Notes: generated by a model not told the origin, from the letters alone. DNA of 31,233 nt from Planctomycetota bacterium (GCA_023430365.1 JAEZAS010000379.1:1-31233); one strand, 5' to 3'. Shown: positions 1 to 7,788, counted from the stretch's first letter. Made by a program: numbers and translations.

Positions 1-3
1 CGT

Positions 4-14
4 CAGAATTCAGC
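4..14. repeat. Remnant of the GTAG-hairpin (REP-like) repeat
   Basis: The bases CAGAATTCAGC match the inner part of the dispersed repeat described at 996-1071, 9144-9219, 13124-13151, 22941-23017 and 31151-31174. Only about 11 bases agree and the GTAG foot is missing, so this is either a decayed copy or a copy cut by the window edge. It lies 13 nt beyond the stop of the small gene at 28-195, the same 3'-flanking placement as most other copies. Confidence 0.35.
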
Positions 15-27
15 GACGCTCCGAGCA

Positions 28-195
28 TTAGCCTCTGAGCTTCGCCGCCTCGGCCTCGAGCGCGGCGATCTCTTCCTCGAGCTTTTTCACCTCTCCCGGC
101 TCATCGTTCTGCTGCTTCGCTCCCGCCAGGCGGGGGCGAAGGTTCTGCAACTTCTGGCGGATGACTTCGAGGCGTTTCTTGGCTTTGGCGTCCAT
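28..195 (-). CDS. Small coiled-coil protein of unknown function (55 aa)
   Basis: The reading frame extends upstream to a TTG at 234, but the ATG at 195 is preferred: the TTG directly abuts the stop of the preceding gene, and the extra 13 residues look non-coding. The 55-residue product starts MDAKAKKRLE and consists almost entirely of charged heptad-like helix (residues 3-23 basic, 28-54 rich in Lys-Lys-Leu-Glu-Glu-Glu-Ile patterns), so a short coiled coil is expected. No membrane segment or signal peptide is seen. It lies 39 nt downstream of the gene at 235-960 on the same strand, so co-transcription is likely. I do not recognise a named family. The composition, length and clean ATG support a real gene. 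Confidence 0.55.
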   Translation of the reverse strand: MDAKAKKRLEVIRQKLQNLRPRLAGAKQQNDEPGEVKKLEEEIAALEAEAAKLRG

Positions 196-234
196 GGCGA
201 TGTTCTCAAGCGGCTCGGCAGTGTGCGGTATCAA

Positions 235-960
235 TCAAGGTTCGATCTTCAAACGTCGGCGGAGCGATTGTAGCACGGTGATCGACTCCGTGGCGCTCAA
301 GCCGAAGCAGTCATACAGCAGCACGATCGCCTGGTTGTAGCCCCCTTCCTCGATCTCCGAGCGCAACTGCATCGCCCGGCGGATGAAGTCGCAGTCGCGT
401 CGCAACCGATCAGCGAAGACAGCGGCACAGGCGATGGCTCGCGATTCTTCCAGTTCAAAGAGCGCCGCCAACGATTGCCCAGCAGCCAGCAAATTGCCGG
501 CTTGAATCTCGGTTGCAAAAGTCTGGAACGAACGCGGCGCCGAAGGCTCAAACGGCTTGTGCGGTAGCTGAATCACATCCGCTGAGGGCTTTGGCGCCGG
601 CAGGGCAGGGCGGGCCATGTAGACCGGTCCGGGCAAGGCCGCGGTTCCATCGGTGACGATGAGCGGCTTGGCCTCACGATCCGGTTCAGATCGCGACGGT
701 GCCTCACTCACATCACGCTTCGACTCACCCGCGTCTCGCGCCGGCTCCACCTCCGCAGGCAGATTCGAAAGCATCTGGTTCACATGAGCCAGCTTGATGC
801 CGATCTGCTCGTACACGGTCTCGATGTCGTTCATGTACGACTCGCCGCGGGCATCGGACAGGATCTCTTCGGCGCTCTCGAGCACCTGCTCGCTCAAACG
901 GGCGGACAAAATCTCCTTAGCCTCGCGGAGGATCGCAATGGCACGCATCCGATCGTTCAT
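235..960 (-). CDS. Hypothetical protein with proline-rich centre (241 aa)
   Basis: The open frame reaches 1083, but its first 41 residues are a translation of the palindromic repeat at 996-1071 (they read VAEFARLQ and ASEFWRIQLR), so the start is placed at the ATG at 960 (MNDRMRAIAI). The ATG at 948 is an alternative. The N-terminal ~75 residues are predicted helical and charged (REAKEIL, SAEEILSDARGESYMNDIETVYEQIG). Residues ~80-145 are Pro/Ser/Asp-rich and probably disordered. The last ~95 residues form a second helical region (AGQSLAALFELEESRAIACAAVFADRLRRD). No signal peptide, membrane helix or catalytic motif was recognised. It probably shares a transcript with the 55-aa gene at 28-195. 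Function unknown. Confidence 0.6.
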   Translation of the reverse strand: MNDRMRAIAILREAKEILSARLSEQVLESAEEILSDARGESYMNDIETVYEQIGIKLAHVNQMLSNLPAEVEPARDAGESKRDVSEAPSRSEPDREAKPLIVTDGTAALPGPVYMARPALPAPKPSADVIQLPHKPFEPSAPRSFQTFATEIQAGNLLAAGQSLAALFELEESRAIACAAVFADRLRRDCDFIRRAMQLRSEIEEGGYNQAIVLLYDCFGLSATESITVLQSLRRRLKIEP

Positions 961-995
961 ACAATCACCAAGCAAACGGCTGCTTCGCAATTTCC

Positions 996-1071
996 GTAGC
1001 TGAATTCGCCAGAATTCAGACGCCCTGCGCCTGGAGCGTCTCCTCGTCTGAAGTCTCGCGAATTCAGCTAC
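996..1071. repeat. BIME-like inverted pair of GTAG hairpin units (copy A, diverged)
   Basis: The left unit (996-1019) is GTAG, then stem CTGAATTC, loop GCCA and stem GAATTCAG. The right unit (1048-1071) is its reverse complement with two substitutions (1053 t to g, 1057 g to c). The 28-nt linker (1020-1047) resembles that of copy B in the same orientation (both begin ACGCCC and contain TGGAG). The element begins 31 nt beyond the stop of the membrane-protein gene at 1103-1639 and ends 35 nt before the start of the gene at 235-960. It creates a false N-terminal extension of that gene. Confidence 0.85.
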
Positions 1072-1102
1072 CAAGACACACACGCTCCCAACTACTTCCA
1101 GC

Positions 1103-1639
1103 TTATTCAGCCGCCCGATCCAAGTGAAGATCGACGTCGCGCTGCTCGACCGACGTCGTCTCCGTCGTCCGTTCCGACTTCAAATGCCGCGGCGTGAACC
1201 GCATCACCCCGCCGATGAGCACCATCAACAGCGCCAGCGCCAGATTCACGTTCAACCAGAACTTCGCGTTGGCCTGAAACTTCTGCGCCGTCGCGCTGCG
1301 CCCGGCCAGGACGCTCGCGAAGTAGAAAATCGGCAGCGCCAGGATGAACTTGATCCCGCCCAGCATGTTGTAGCTGACCATTCCGTCGAACTGGTAGCGC
1401 GCCGCCAACCCGAGGTTCGCAATGCCGCTGATCAGCAGCATTGCCGCCGAGATCATCACGACCTTCGACCAGCGCGAGCGCACCCGCTCGTGCAAACCTC
1501 GCCGCGACTCGTCCTGCAACTCGCCCACCGATGGAACCAGCGCAAAACGCATGAAAATCGCCCCACCCATCAGGGCAATCGCCCCCAGGATGTGCATGTA
1601 TCGCAGAATCAGCAGCAGGGCAAACAAGGGATCGTCCAT
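1103..1639 (-). CDS. Four-helix integral membrane protein, DUF2269/CopD-like
   Basis: The 178-residue product has four clear membrane segments, near residues 7-29, 60-80, 91-113 and 128-148, with a basic loop (GLHERVRSRWSK) between the first two and a charged C-terminal tail. The pattern of an early His in helix 1 (YMHILGAIALMGGAIFMRF), followed by a long second loop, resembles the DUF2269/CopD-type family of small putative heme- or metal-associated membrane proteins; this is a fold-level impression, not a motif match. The ATG at 1639 is preceded by GAGG at 9 nt spacing. It lies downstream of the CCA-adding enzyme gene with a 95-nt gap that contains a short palindrome. Its substrate, if any, is unknown. 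Confidence 0.55.
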   Translation of the reverse strand: MDDPLFALLLILRYMHILGAIALMGGAIFMRFALVPSVGELQDESRRGLHERVRSRWSKVVMISAAMLLISGIANLGLAARYQFDGMVSYNMLGGIKFILALPIFYFASVLAGRSATAQKFQANAKFWLNVNLALALLMVLIGGVMRFTPRHLKSERTTETTSVEQRDVDLHLDRAAE

Positions 1640-1668
1640 CGCAGGCGCCTCAATTGTTGTTGGGTAAC

Positions 1669-1684
1669 GACGACCAAGGTCGTC
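1669..1684. other. Short intergenic palindrome
   Basis: GACGACC and GGTCGTC form a perfect 7-bp dyad separated by AA. It lies between the stop of the nucleotidyltransferase gene (1735) and the start of the membrane-protein gene (1639), both on the minus strand. It could be a weak terminator or a protein-binding dyad; there is no T tract. Confidence 0.3.
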
Positions 1685-1734
1685 CGTGGGTTCGGGTCAA
1701 ACTCAGCGTAAGTAATCTTCCACGGCTAGTTATA

Positions 1735-3075
1735 TCAGACGTTCTCACCCTTAGGCCGGAGCAACGACCGGGCGAGTTCCAGCGCCTCGGCCTTGGTCGA
1801 TATCCGCCCCTCAAGCTGCGCATCGCGAATCGAATCGAGCAACTCCTTGAACGCAGGGCCCGGCTTCAATCCCGCCGATTTCAAATCGTTTCCGCTCACC
1901 AGGGGCGGCGGATTCACTTGCTCGCTCGGCAGTTGCAGGCGCTCCCGGCAGTATTCGACAGCCTTCGTATTTCCTTCGAGCACCGAAACAATCGCCTCGG
2001 TGTAGGCAAGGCGCCGTTCGATGTCGGGCGTAATCAGCAAGCGTTGCAGTCGAGGCCAGGCCACGTGGAGGGCGTTACGGAGCACCATTTCGTCGGCAAC
2101 CAGCCGCATTGCTCCCATCCGTTCCTCATTCGAGAGCCGCCACCGATCGCTGACGGCCGTCACCACAGCCAGCGCGGCTTCATCGACCTTGGTCGCCGCA
2201 AACTCCGGAGCGTCGGGATGGGCCGGCCGCATCTCACGCAGGAGTAGCGCCAGCGCCGCCGTGAAGTCGTGCGGCTTCAGCGCCGCCAAGATCTGCAATG
2301 TCCGTGGCCACGGTCGATCGGCTGGCCCGGTCAGCGGATCGCTGTCGTCCGGTTCGAGTGCAACCGCCTCGGGCAGCACAATCGTCAGCAGATTCGCCTG
2401 ATCGAGCAGCCGCACGGCGAGCGCCCGGTTCGAATGCGAAAGCATCCGCCGCATCTCCGCGGCGATGCGCTCAGCGCTAACGATGACCAGGTCGTCCGCC
2501 TGCTCGCGAATCGCTACGAGCGTCGCCTGGTCGAGATCAAAGCCAAAGGTCGCCGTGAAACGCACCGCGCGCAGCATCCGCAGCTTGTCCTCGGCAAACC
2601 GCTGCCGCGGCTCGCCGATCGCGCGGACGATCCGGCGTTTCAAATCCTCTTGGCCTCCGACATAGTCGATCACCCGCTGCTCGAGCGGGTCATAGAACAG
2701 GCCGTTGATCGTGAAATCCCGCCGCTGGGCATCTTCCTCGGGAGTGCTGAACGACACGCTGTCGGGATGCCTGCCGTCGCTGTACGCCGCGTCCCGACGG
2801 AACGTTGCCACCTCGATGTGTCCCGCTTCCCTCGGCCCCATCACCGAGATCACGCCGAACGCCGCTCCGATCGGCAGCGTCTTCCGCCGCCCAAACAGCT
2901 CCCGCACCTGGTCCGGCCGGGCGTCCGTCGCCACGTCGTAGTCCTTCGGCCGATGCCCGAGCAACTGGTCGCGTACACACCCCCCAGCCCAGAGCGCCTG
3001 AAAACCGGCCTCGCGCAGACGCTGGACGACAGCGACAGCGAACTTCCGGGCGGCTTCAGGGTGGATGGTGCTCAT
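1735..3075 (-). CDS. cca: CCA tRNA nucleotidyltransferase / poly(A) polymerase family (class II)
   Basis: This 446-residue protein carries the class II nucleotidyltransferase signature set in order: GGCVRD at 31-36, the metal-binding DYDV with Asp45 and Asp47 shortly after, RRDFTINGL at 118-126 (nucleotide selection), and EDKLRMLRAVRF at 162-173, followed by an all-helical C-terminal half. These enzymes add CCA, or A alone in poly(A) polymerase paralogues, to RNA 3' ends in the cytoplasm. The motifs do not separate the two activities. The tRNA-Glu gene at 3645-3717 does not encode CCA, so a CCA-adding activity must exist in this cell, which fits this assignment. The ATG at 3075 has only a weak purine-rich leader. 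The gene lies upstream of the membrane-protein gene at 1103-1639 on the same strand. Confidence 0.88.
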   Translation of the reverse strand: MSTIHPEAARKFAVAVVQRLREAGFQALWAGGCVRDQLLGHRPKDYDVATDARPDQVRELFGRRKTLPIGAAFGVISVMGPREAGHIEVATFRRDAAYSDGRHPDSVSFSTPEEDAQRRDFTINGLFYDPLEQRVIDYVGGQEDLKRRIVRAIGEPRQRFAEDKLRMLRAVRFTATFGFDLDQATLVAIREQADDLVIVSAERIAAEMRRMLSHSNRALAVRLLDQANLLTIVLPEAVALEPDDSDPLTGPADRPWPRTLQILAALKPHDFTAALALLLREMRPAHPDAPEFAATKVDEAALAVVTAVSDRWRLSNEERMGAMRLVADEMVLRNALHVAWPRLQRLLITPDIERRLAYTEAIVSVLEGNTKAVEYCRERLQLPSEQVNPPPLVSGNDLKSAGLKPGPAFKELLDSIRDAQLEGRISTKAEALELARSLLRPKGENV

Positions 3076-3568
3076 CGCAGTTACTCTACCGTCTCGCCCA
3101 CCGGCGGACTCCGCTACAACGCTTCACAACCGCTCACAACAGGCGTTCACTAGGGCCTACAAGAGTCCTCGACCGACGCTAACACGCTTTCACGATTCCA
3201 CTTACACCAAACAACCCTCACAAACCCACAACCCCCACTCAGAGGTAGTCGCACAACAGATAATTCGCGCCGCAGCGACAGCTCGACGTCCGCCTTCGCC
3301 CCCCCGGCGCCACCGCGCTGGCGCAGCGTGAAACGCCCCACGCCCATCGGTCGAGCGAAGGATTTCGCCGAGCCATTTTACCATCGTTCAACAATTCGTC
3401 AATAACGAACGGCGAACCAACCGCCGCCCGCCGTGTCTATTCAGACGTGAGCTTATCTCACGCGCTAGGCGGCACCGGCAAACCGCGAGCGCTGCCACTT
3501 GCAACGAGCGTGACGGCAAACAGGGCTCGATCGACCGCAAACCAGCCGATCCCGCACGGCGTGGGCGG
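3076..3568. other. Non-coding stretch between cca and tRNA-Glu
   Basis: No credible gene is visible; short frames here are Arg/Pro-rich and lack ribosome sites. It should contain the promoter of the minus-strand cca gene, but no convincing -35/-10 pair was found. Small hairpins occur, for example CGTGAG and CTCACG around a 5-nt loop at 3446-3462. Confidence 0.5.
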
Positions 3569-3598
3569 TTGACAATTTGCCCCGCGCTGCACAAATTA
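3569..3598 (+). promoter_or_regulatory. Putative housekeeping-sigma promoter of tRNA-Glu
   Basis: A perfect -35 hexamer TTGACA (3569-3574) is followed, after 18 nt, by the AT-rich AAATTA (3593-3598), a degenerate -10. Transcription would start near 3605, about 40 nt before the mature tRNA. Nothing else on this strand nearby needs a promoter. Confidence 0.5.
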
Positions 3599-3644
3599 AA
3601 GGACTCGCCACCAATGGCCGAAAACCATCCAGGCGAAACCACAG

Positions 3645-3717
3645 GCCCCCTTCGTCTAGAGGCCTAGGACTCCGGGTTCTCAGTCCGGCAACAGGGGTTC
3701 GACTCCCCTAGGGGGTA
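3645..3717 (+). tRNA. tRNA-Glu, anticodon CTC
   Basis: A full cloverleaf can be drawn: acceptor GCCCCCT with AGGGGGT (3645-3651 and 3710-3716), D-arm GTCT/GGAC, anticodon stem CCGGG/TCCGG around loop TTCTCAG with anticodon CTC, and T-arm AGGGG/CCCCT around TTCGACT. The first acceptor pair is a G-U wobble. The discriminator base is A3717 and is followed by CTT, so the CCA tail is not encoded and must be added after transcription. The D-arm and T-arm closely match known bacterial tRNA-Glu. CTC reads the GAG codon, which is frequent in this GC-rich genome. Confidence 0.95.
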
Positions 3718-3726
3718 CTTTCCGAT

Positions 3727-3752
3727 AGCCCAGCCAACCGGCTGGGCTTTTT
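3727..3752 (+). terminator. Rho-independent terminator after tRNA-Glu
   Basis: A perfect 9-bp stem AGCCCAGCC / GGCTGGGCT with loop AACC is followed directly by a run of T (3748-3752), 10 nt beyond the tRNA. With the upstream promoter it defines a single-gene transcription unit. Confidence 0.9.
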
Positions 3753-3833
3753 CGTGCGCCCGCCCGATTCGCCGGCCTCCACGGGAAGGCAACGCTACGG
3801 ACAGCTCTCCGCGCGTCCTCTCGGTTTCTTTGG

Positions 3834-3918
3834 GATCACGATAACACGAAAGTACGAAACCACGAAAAAGGGAGAAACGCTCACCCTCTCTGTTTCGTGC
3901 TTTCGTGTTTTCGTGATC
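3834..3918. repeat. Long inverted repeat, CACGAAA-type arms
   Basis: A 27-bp left arm (3834-3860, beginning GATCACG and ending ACGAAAC) and a 27-bp right arm (3892-3918, ending GTGATC) are reverse complements at 25 of 27 positions, with a 31-nt spacer. The arms are internally repetitive (spaced ACGAAA/TTTCGT units), and their A/T content is unlike the surrounding DNA. The whole 3753-4073 gap contains no credible gene; a TAGAAT hexamer at 4027-4032 could be a -10 element for the following gene. Confidence 0.85.
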
Positions 3919-4073
3919 CTCTCTCTCCTCTGCGTAAATCAGCGCAAGCTGCGGATCCTCCTCCCTCCTGCAAACACCAACCGGCCCTGTTACTAGCGCG
4001 TTACCCGATCGCTAATCCGCGAAATCTAGAATGAGCGCGTCGATTCAGGGTTTTTACTCCGGGGAACGCTCTC

Positions 4074-5909
4074 ATGTCCGCCACTTCGTCGCGTGTTCGT
4101 AGTCTGCCGCTCCTGTTGTCGGCGGTTTCGCTGCTTCTTCTCGTGTCTCCTGCCTGCGCCGCGGAGCCGCCGAAGTCGTCGGAGTTGGAGCTGAAGACCG
4201 AGCGGGTGATCGTCTTCAAGGACGGCTACGCTCTGATCATCAAGCGCGGCGAGGCCACGACCGACGAGCAGGGGCGGGTCTACACCGACGAGGTGCCCGA
4301 CGCAGCGGTGCTCGGGTCGTTCTGGGCGGTTCCCGCGGAAGGCCGACTGGTGAGCACACTCGCTGGCTGGCGCGAGACGGAGGAGACCGAAAGCAAGGAC
4401 GTCTCCTGCACCCAGCCAATCGAAATCCTCCTCAGCAACAAGGGAAAGCACGCCAAGGTCGAGTTGCACGACAAAGTCGTCTACAGCGGCGTCATCCAGG
4501 AAGTGCTTGTCGAAAAGACCGAAGCCGCCGTCACCGAACCGGTGATCAGCGCGCTCGATTTCTCGCTCCTGACGACCAACAGTGGCGCTGCGCTTCCGCT
4601 CCGGGCTCGTAGCGCGATGCCTGCGGCCACCAGCACCCACACGCTCACCGGCATCCGCGGCGAGCATTTTGTCCTCCGCACCGACGAGGGGGACCTGTTT
4701 CTGCCGGTCAGCCAGATTCGCTCGTTGGTCGTCAAAGACATGAAGACCACGCTCCCCAAGACCCTGAAGGCAACTCGCCGGACGAAGCGACTCAGTTTCA
4801 CGTTTGCCGAGAAGCAGCAGAAACGCTCGCTCACAATCATGTACTTTCGCCCCGGCATCCGCTGGATCCCCACGTATCGGGTGCAGCTCAACGACGATCC
4901 CAAAAACAAGACCGCCGAGATCGCTTTGCAGGCCGAGTTTTTGAATGAGGCGGAGGGTCTGGAGGACGTGCCGGTCGATATCGTCGTCGGTGTCCCAAAC
5001 TTCCGCTTTCGCGCGACCCCGAGTCCCCTGGTGCTCGAAGCCGCGCTTCGCAACACGCTCGCCCAGGCCGCGCCACAGCTGATGGGAACCAGCAACTCCC
5101 TGTCGAACGCCATGTACGCGCAGCGGTCAGGAGAATTCCGCCGCGACCAGGTCCACGCCACCGAGCCTGCCGAAAGTTCTCAAGTGGAGTTGCCCGGCGA
5201 ACTCACGGCGGCTGGTGCGCAGGATTTGTTCGTCTATAAGCTGCCGAAGTTGACGTTGGGCTCTGGCGAACGGTGCGCGGCGCCGATCTTCACGACCAAG
5301 GCCCCCTATCGCGACGTCTACACCTGGGACGTGCAAATCACCCGCGACGACGTCGAGGCGGCGCCGAGCGGATCGGGCATTCAATCGCCCCTGCGGCTGG
5401 CGACGAACCAGGTCTGGCACCAGATCGCCCTGATCAACAACACGAACGTGCCCTGGACGACCGGCGCCGCCATGATCCTGCAAGGTCATCAGCCGCTTGC
5501 CCAGGAACTGCTCACCTACACGCCGCCGAAAGAAGAGGTGCGAGTTCCGCTCACGGTGGCCGTCGACGTCCGCGGCGGCCTCAGCGAGAAGGAAACCGAC
5601 CGCAAGCTGCAAGCGGCAACTTGGGCGGGCTACAACTACGCCAAGATCACGAAGCAGCTGACACTCGATCTGCGCAACAACAAGCCCCACGAGCTCGAAG
5701 CCGTGATCACCCTGCGGGTCGGCGGCAAGGCCGAGGAAGCGTCCGACGACGGCCGGATCGTCCTGTCCGCCTTCAATCCGGCGGACTGGCACAACTACCA
5801 GGGTCATCCCGCCGTGAACAACAGCTCGACGATCACTTGGAACGTGAAACTGAAGCCCGGAGAGAGCTTTAAGCCGACCGTCGATTATCACTACTACACG
5901 CGGCACTAG
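4074..5909 (+). CDS. Secreted DUF4139-like (mucoidy-inhibitor MuiA-like) protein
   Basis: The 611-residue product starts with a typical signal peptide (basic MSATSSRVR, Leu/Val-rich core, probable cleavage after SPACAA near residue 30), so it should be exported. Residues ~35-250 are mostly beta-strand with several VVY/VEK stretches. From ~255 a segment with RPGIRWIPTYRV, followed by LQAEFLNEAEGLEDVPVDIVVG, resembles the DUF4139 C-terminal domain of MuiA-type proteins, in which an arch-forming beta domain follows this kind of W-x-P-x-Y motif. The C-terminus (NPADWHNYQGHPAVNNSSTITWNVKLKPGE) looks like an immunoglobulin-like ending. The molecular function is unknown. The ATG at 4074 has GGGGAA about 8 nt upstream. 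No partner gene is evident nearby. Confidence 0.6.
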   Translation: MSATSSRVRSLPLLLSAVSLLLLVSPACAAEPPKSSELELKTERVIVFKDGYALIIKRGEATTDEQGRVYTDEVPDAAVLGSFWAVPAEGRLVSTLAGWRETEETESKDVSCTQPIEILLSNKGKHAKVELHDKVVYSGVIQEVLVEKTEAAVTEPVISALDFSLLTTNSGAALPLRARSAMPAATSTHTLTGIRGEHFVLRTDEGDLFLPVSQIRSLVVKDMKTTLPKTLKATRRTKRLSFTFAEKQQKRSLTIMYFRPGIRWIPTYRVQLNDDPKNKTAEIALQAEFLNEAEGLEDVPVDIVVGVPNFRFRATPSPLVLEAALRNTLAQAAPQLMGTSNSLSNAMYAQRSGEFRRDQVHATEPAESSQVELPGELTAAGAQDLFVYKLPKLTLGSGERCAAPIFTTKAPYRDVYTWDVQITRDDVEAAPSGSGIQSPLRLATNQVWHQIALINNTNVPWTTGAAMILQGHQPLAQELLTYTPPKEEVRVPLTVAVDVRGGLSEKETDRKLQAATWAGYNYAKITKQLTLDLRNNKPHELEAVITLRVGGKAEEASDDGRIVLSAFNPADWHNYQGHPAVNNSSTITWNVKLKPGESFKPTVDYHYYTRH

Positions 5910-6094
5910 GACTGCGGGGCGAGTGCCAGGCGGCTTCCCCAAGGAATCGAGCGCGGCGATGCTTGGGAAGCGTCGCCGCCGGCCGCCGAGGGAAGAATCG
6001 CCGCATCGCGCCTCCGGAGCGGGACGTCCCGCCCCAACGAACTGCGATTTTCGTAGAATGCCGTCGACAACGCTCCCCGGGAATCGACGGAATC

Positions 6095-6577
6095 ATGGCT
6101 AAGAAGAAACAAACGGAATCGTCCCCAAGCGCCACCGAAAGCACGGTCGAGGCGAACGCTCCGGCGACCGAAGCGGAGGCTGCGGAACCGACCCAGCCGC
6201 TCGGCGAATTGGCGAAGGAGGTGCAGGACTTCATTGCCCAGCGCGAGCAACTCGCCCAGAAGCTGGCCGAGGAAATCGCCGCCACCGAGCAGAAGCTGGC
6301 TGAACTGAAACGGACCGCGGTAATGCTCTTCCCCGAAAAAGAGTCCGCCCCCGCGCCCGCGGCGAAGGATCGCAAGGCCAAAGTCGCCGCTCCCCCCAAA
6401 CCGGCGAAGCGGAAGGCTGAGACTCGGACAGAACCAGCAAACGTCGACGCGAGCGAGGAAGAGTCCACAAGCCAGACGACTGCCAACGAACCAGCCGGCG
6501 ATCAGCCTACGGAAAATCCCGAGGGAGAGAGTGCGTCGATCCCCGAAGGGGCGCCGCACGAGCCGCATCTCGATTGA
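6095..6577 (+). CDS. Lys/Ala/Glu-rich coiled-coil protein, function unknown (160 aa)
   Basis: The frame is open from 5963, but the upstream 44 codons are Arg-rich and include a GC palindrome (GCGGGACGTCCCGC at 6019-6032), so the ATG at 6095 (MAKKKQTESS) is chosen. Residues ~1-40 and ~90-160 are low-complexity (Ala/Glu/Thr/Pro/Lys) and probably disordered. A central helix of ~50 residues (GELAKEVQDFIAQREQLAQK and onward) has heptad character and should form a coiled coil. There is no signal peptide or membrane segment. A TAGAAT hexamer at 6054-6059 could serve as a -10 element. No family was recognised. Confidence 0.6.
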   Translation: MAKKKQTESSPSATESTVEANAPATEAEAAEPTQPLGELAKEVQDFIAQREQLAQKLAEEIAATEQKLAELKRTAVMLFPEKESAPAPAAKDRKAKVAAPPKPAKRKAETRTEPANVDASEEESTSQTTANEPAGDQPTENPEGESASIPEGAPHEPHLD

Positions 6578-6614
6578 GCGAGGTCTCGGAAGTCGCCTGA
6601 ACCTCTGTGGAGTC

Positions 6615-6872
6615 TTACTCCGGCGCCGGTTCGCCCAATTCCGCCAGCAATCGCTCGGCGACTTCGGTCAGGTCCCCCTGAACCGGTTCCACGGAACACT
6701 GCCCACAGAGTAGCGCCGCCCGCACCAGCTCGCGTCGGGCGCGTTCCAGCTCAGGATCGTCGTAGCGAGTGACCGCGTGCGTGTTCCAGTCGCTCACCGA
6801 GACGCGTCCGCGCGCAACCCGCTGCAAAAATTCGTGGAAAGCGTGGCGGGGGGAGGCGTTGGACAAGGTCAT
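6615..6872 (-). CDS. Small hypothetical protein (85 aa)
   Basis: The 85-residue product starts MTLSNASPRHAFHEFLQRVA and has a balanced composition, with Trp, Cys and a helical C-terminal half (ELERARRELVRAALLCGQCS, then LTEVAERLLAELGEPAPE). CGQC is a lone CxxC, not enough to call a redox or zinc site. It is convergent with the coiled-coil gene ending at 6577 and divergent from the DUF1080 gene. Codon composition resembles its neighbours. No family was recognised; it is kept because the alternative frames here look clearly worse. Confidence 0.5.
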   Translation of the reverse strand: MTLSNASPRHAFHEFLQRVARGRVSVSDWNTHAVTRYDDPELERARRELVRAALLCGQCSVEPVQGDLTEVAERLLAELGEPAPE

Positions 6873-6955
6873 GGCGTCATTCTACCGCGAGTCCCCCACT
6901 TGGCGGGCGGAGATCGCAGCCGCTGGGCCGTCGCCCCGATCTAGCGCCCGGGAAG

Positions 6956-6984
6956 GTGAAATGCCATGCGCCGGCAGTTACAAT
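6956..6984 (+). promoter_or_regulatory. Putative housekeeping-sigma promoter of the DUF1080 gene
   Basis: GTGAAA (6956-6961) and TACAAT (6979-6984) are separated by 17 nt; the -10 matches the consensus at five of six positions and the -35 at four of six. The start would be near 6991, giving a leader of about 58 nt before the ATG at 7049. Confidence 0.55.
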
Positions 6985-7048
6985 GCCGCCCGGGCTCGCA
7001 GCCCACGCGTTTTGTTCCCGCCTCTGTCCCACCGAAGGAAGTTTCTCC

Positions 7049-7762
7049 ATGAAGCGCACCTCGCTACTGCTCGCTCTGCTCGCCGCTGTGCTGCTTGGCA
7101 CGCACGGAGTTGCCGAAGACGGCAAGCTCAACACGCCGCCGGAAGGCTACATCGCCCTGTTCAACGGCAAGGACCTAACCAACTGGAAGGGCCTGCTGAA
7201 GAGCCCCTACGACAATCCAGCCAAGCGCGCCACGCTCTCCGAAGAGGAGCGGGCCAAGCTGCAGGCTCAAGCCGACGAGGAAATGAAGAAGCATTGGTCG
7301 GTGAAGGACGGGATTATCGTGTTCGACGGCAAGGGCCGCAGCCTGAGCACGGCGAAGGACTACGGCAATTTCGAGATGTACGTCGACTGGAAGATCGAAC
7401 CGGCCGGCGATAGCGGCATCTACGTCCGTGGCGTCCCGCAGATTCAGATCTGGGACCCGAGTCACAAGTCGGCGGGCGGCGTGGGAAGCGGCGGCCTGTT
7501 CAACAACAAGACGCACCCGAGCAAGCCGACCGAAGTCGCTGACAAGCCGATCGGCGAGTGGAACACCTTCTGGATCAAGGTCGTCGGCGACAAGGTCACC
7601 GTGAAGCTGAACGGCAAGACCGTTGTCGACAACGTCGTGCTCGAAAATTACTGGGAACGCGACAAGCCGCTCTACGAGACCGGCCCGATCGAATTGCAGA
7701 ACCACGGCAATACGCTGTGGTTCCGCAACATCTACCTGAAGGAACTGCCGTCGGGTCAGTAA
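7049..7762 (+). CDS. Secreted DUF1080 protein (3-keto-disaccharide hydrolase family)
   Basis: The start is the ATG at 7049, preceded by AAGGAAG at about 8 nt; a longer frame from 6956 would run through the promoter. The 237-residue product has a signal peptide (MKRTSLLLALLAAVLLGTHG, cleavage near residue 22). It then carries the DUF1080 hallmarks: GYIALFNGKDLTNWKG near the mature N-terminus, WSVKDGIIVFDGKG, a FEMYVDWKI strand, GDSGIYVRG, and WFRNIYLKEL at the end. This concanavalin-like beta-sandwich family, very expanded in planctomycetes, includes enzymes cleaving 3-keto-glycosides, while many members are only inferred to bind or cut glycans. The full family length is present. The protein should act in the periplasm or outside the cell. 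Confidence 0.9.
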   Translation: MKRTSLLLALLAAVLLGTHGVAEDGKLNTPPEGYIALFNGKDLTNWKGLLKSPYDNPAKRATLSEEERAKLQAQADEEMKKHWSVKDGIIVFDGKGRSLSTAKDYGNFEMYVDWKIEPAGDSGIYVRGVPQIQIWDPSHKSAGGVGSGGLFNNKTHPSKPTEVADKPIGEWNTFWIKVVGDKVTVKLNGKTVVDNVVLENYWERDKPLYETGPIELQNHGNTLWFRNIYLKELPSGQ

Positions 7763-7788
7763 TGTCCTGAGCAGACGATCGAATCCTA

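Noticed and set aside
3388..3642. Minus-strand open frame of 84 codons before the tRNA
   Set aside because: Arg/Ser/Leu-rich without ribosome site, and it would run across the tRNA promoter on the other strand.
3645..3717. tRNA-Glu as an integration (att) site for a mobile island
   Set aside because: No copy of the tRNA 3' end and no integrase gene was found in the window.
3754..3996. Plus-strand open frame of 80 codons after the tRNA terminator
   Set aside because: It spans the 27-bp inverted repeat, and the sequence is explained by that repeat.
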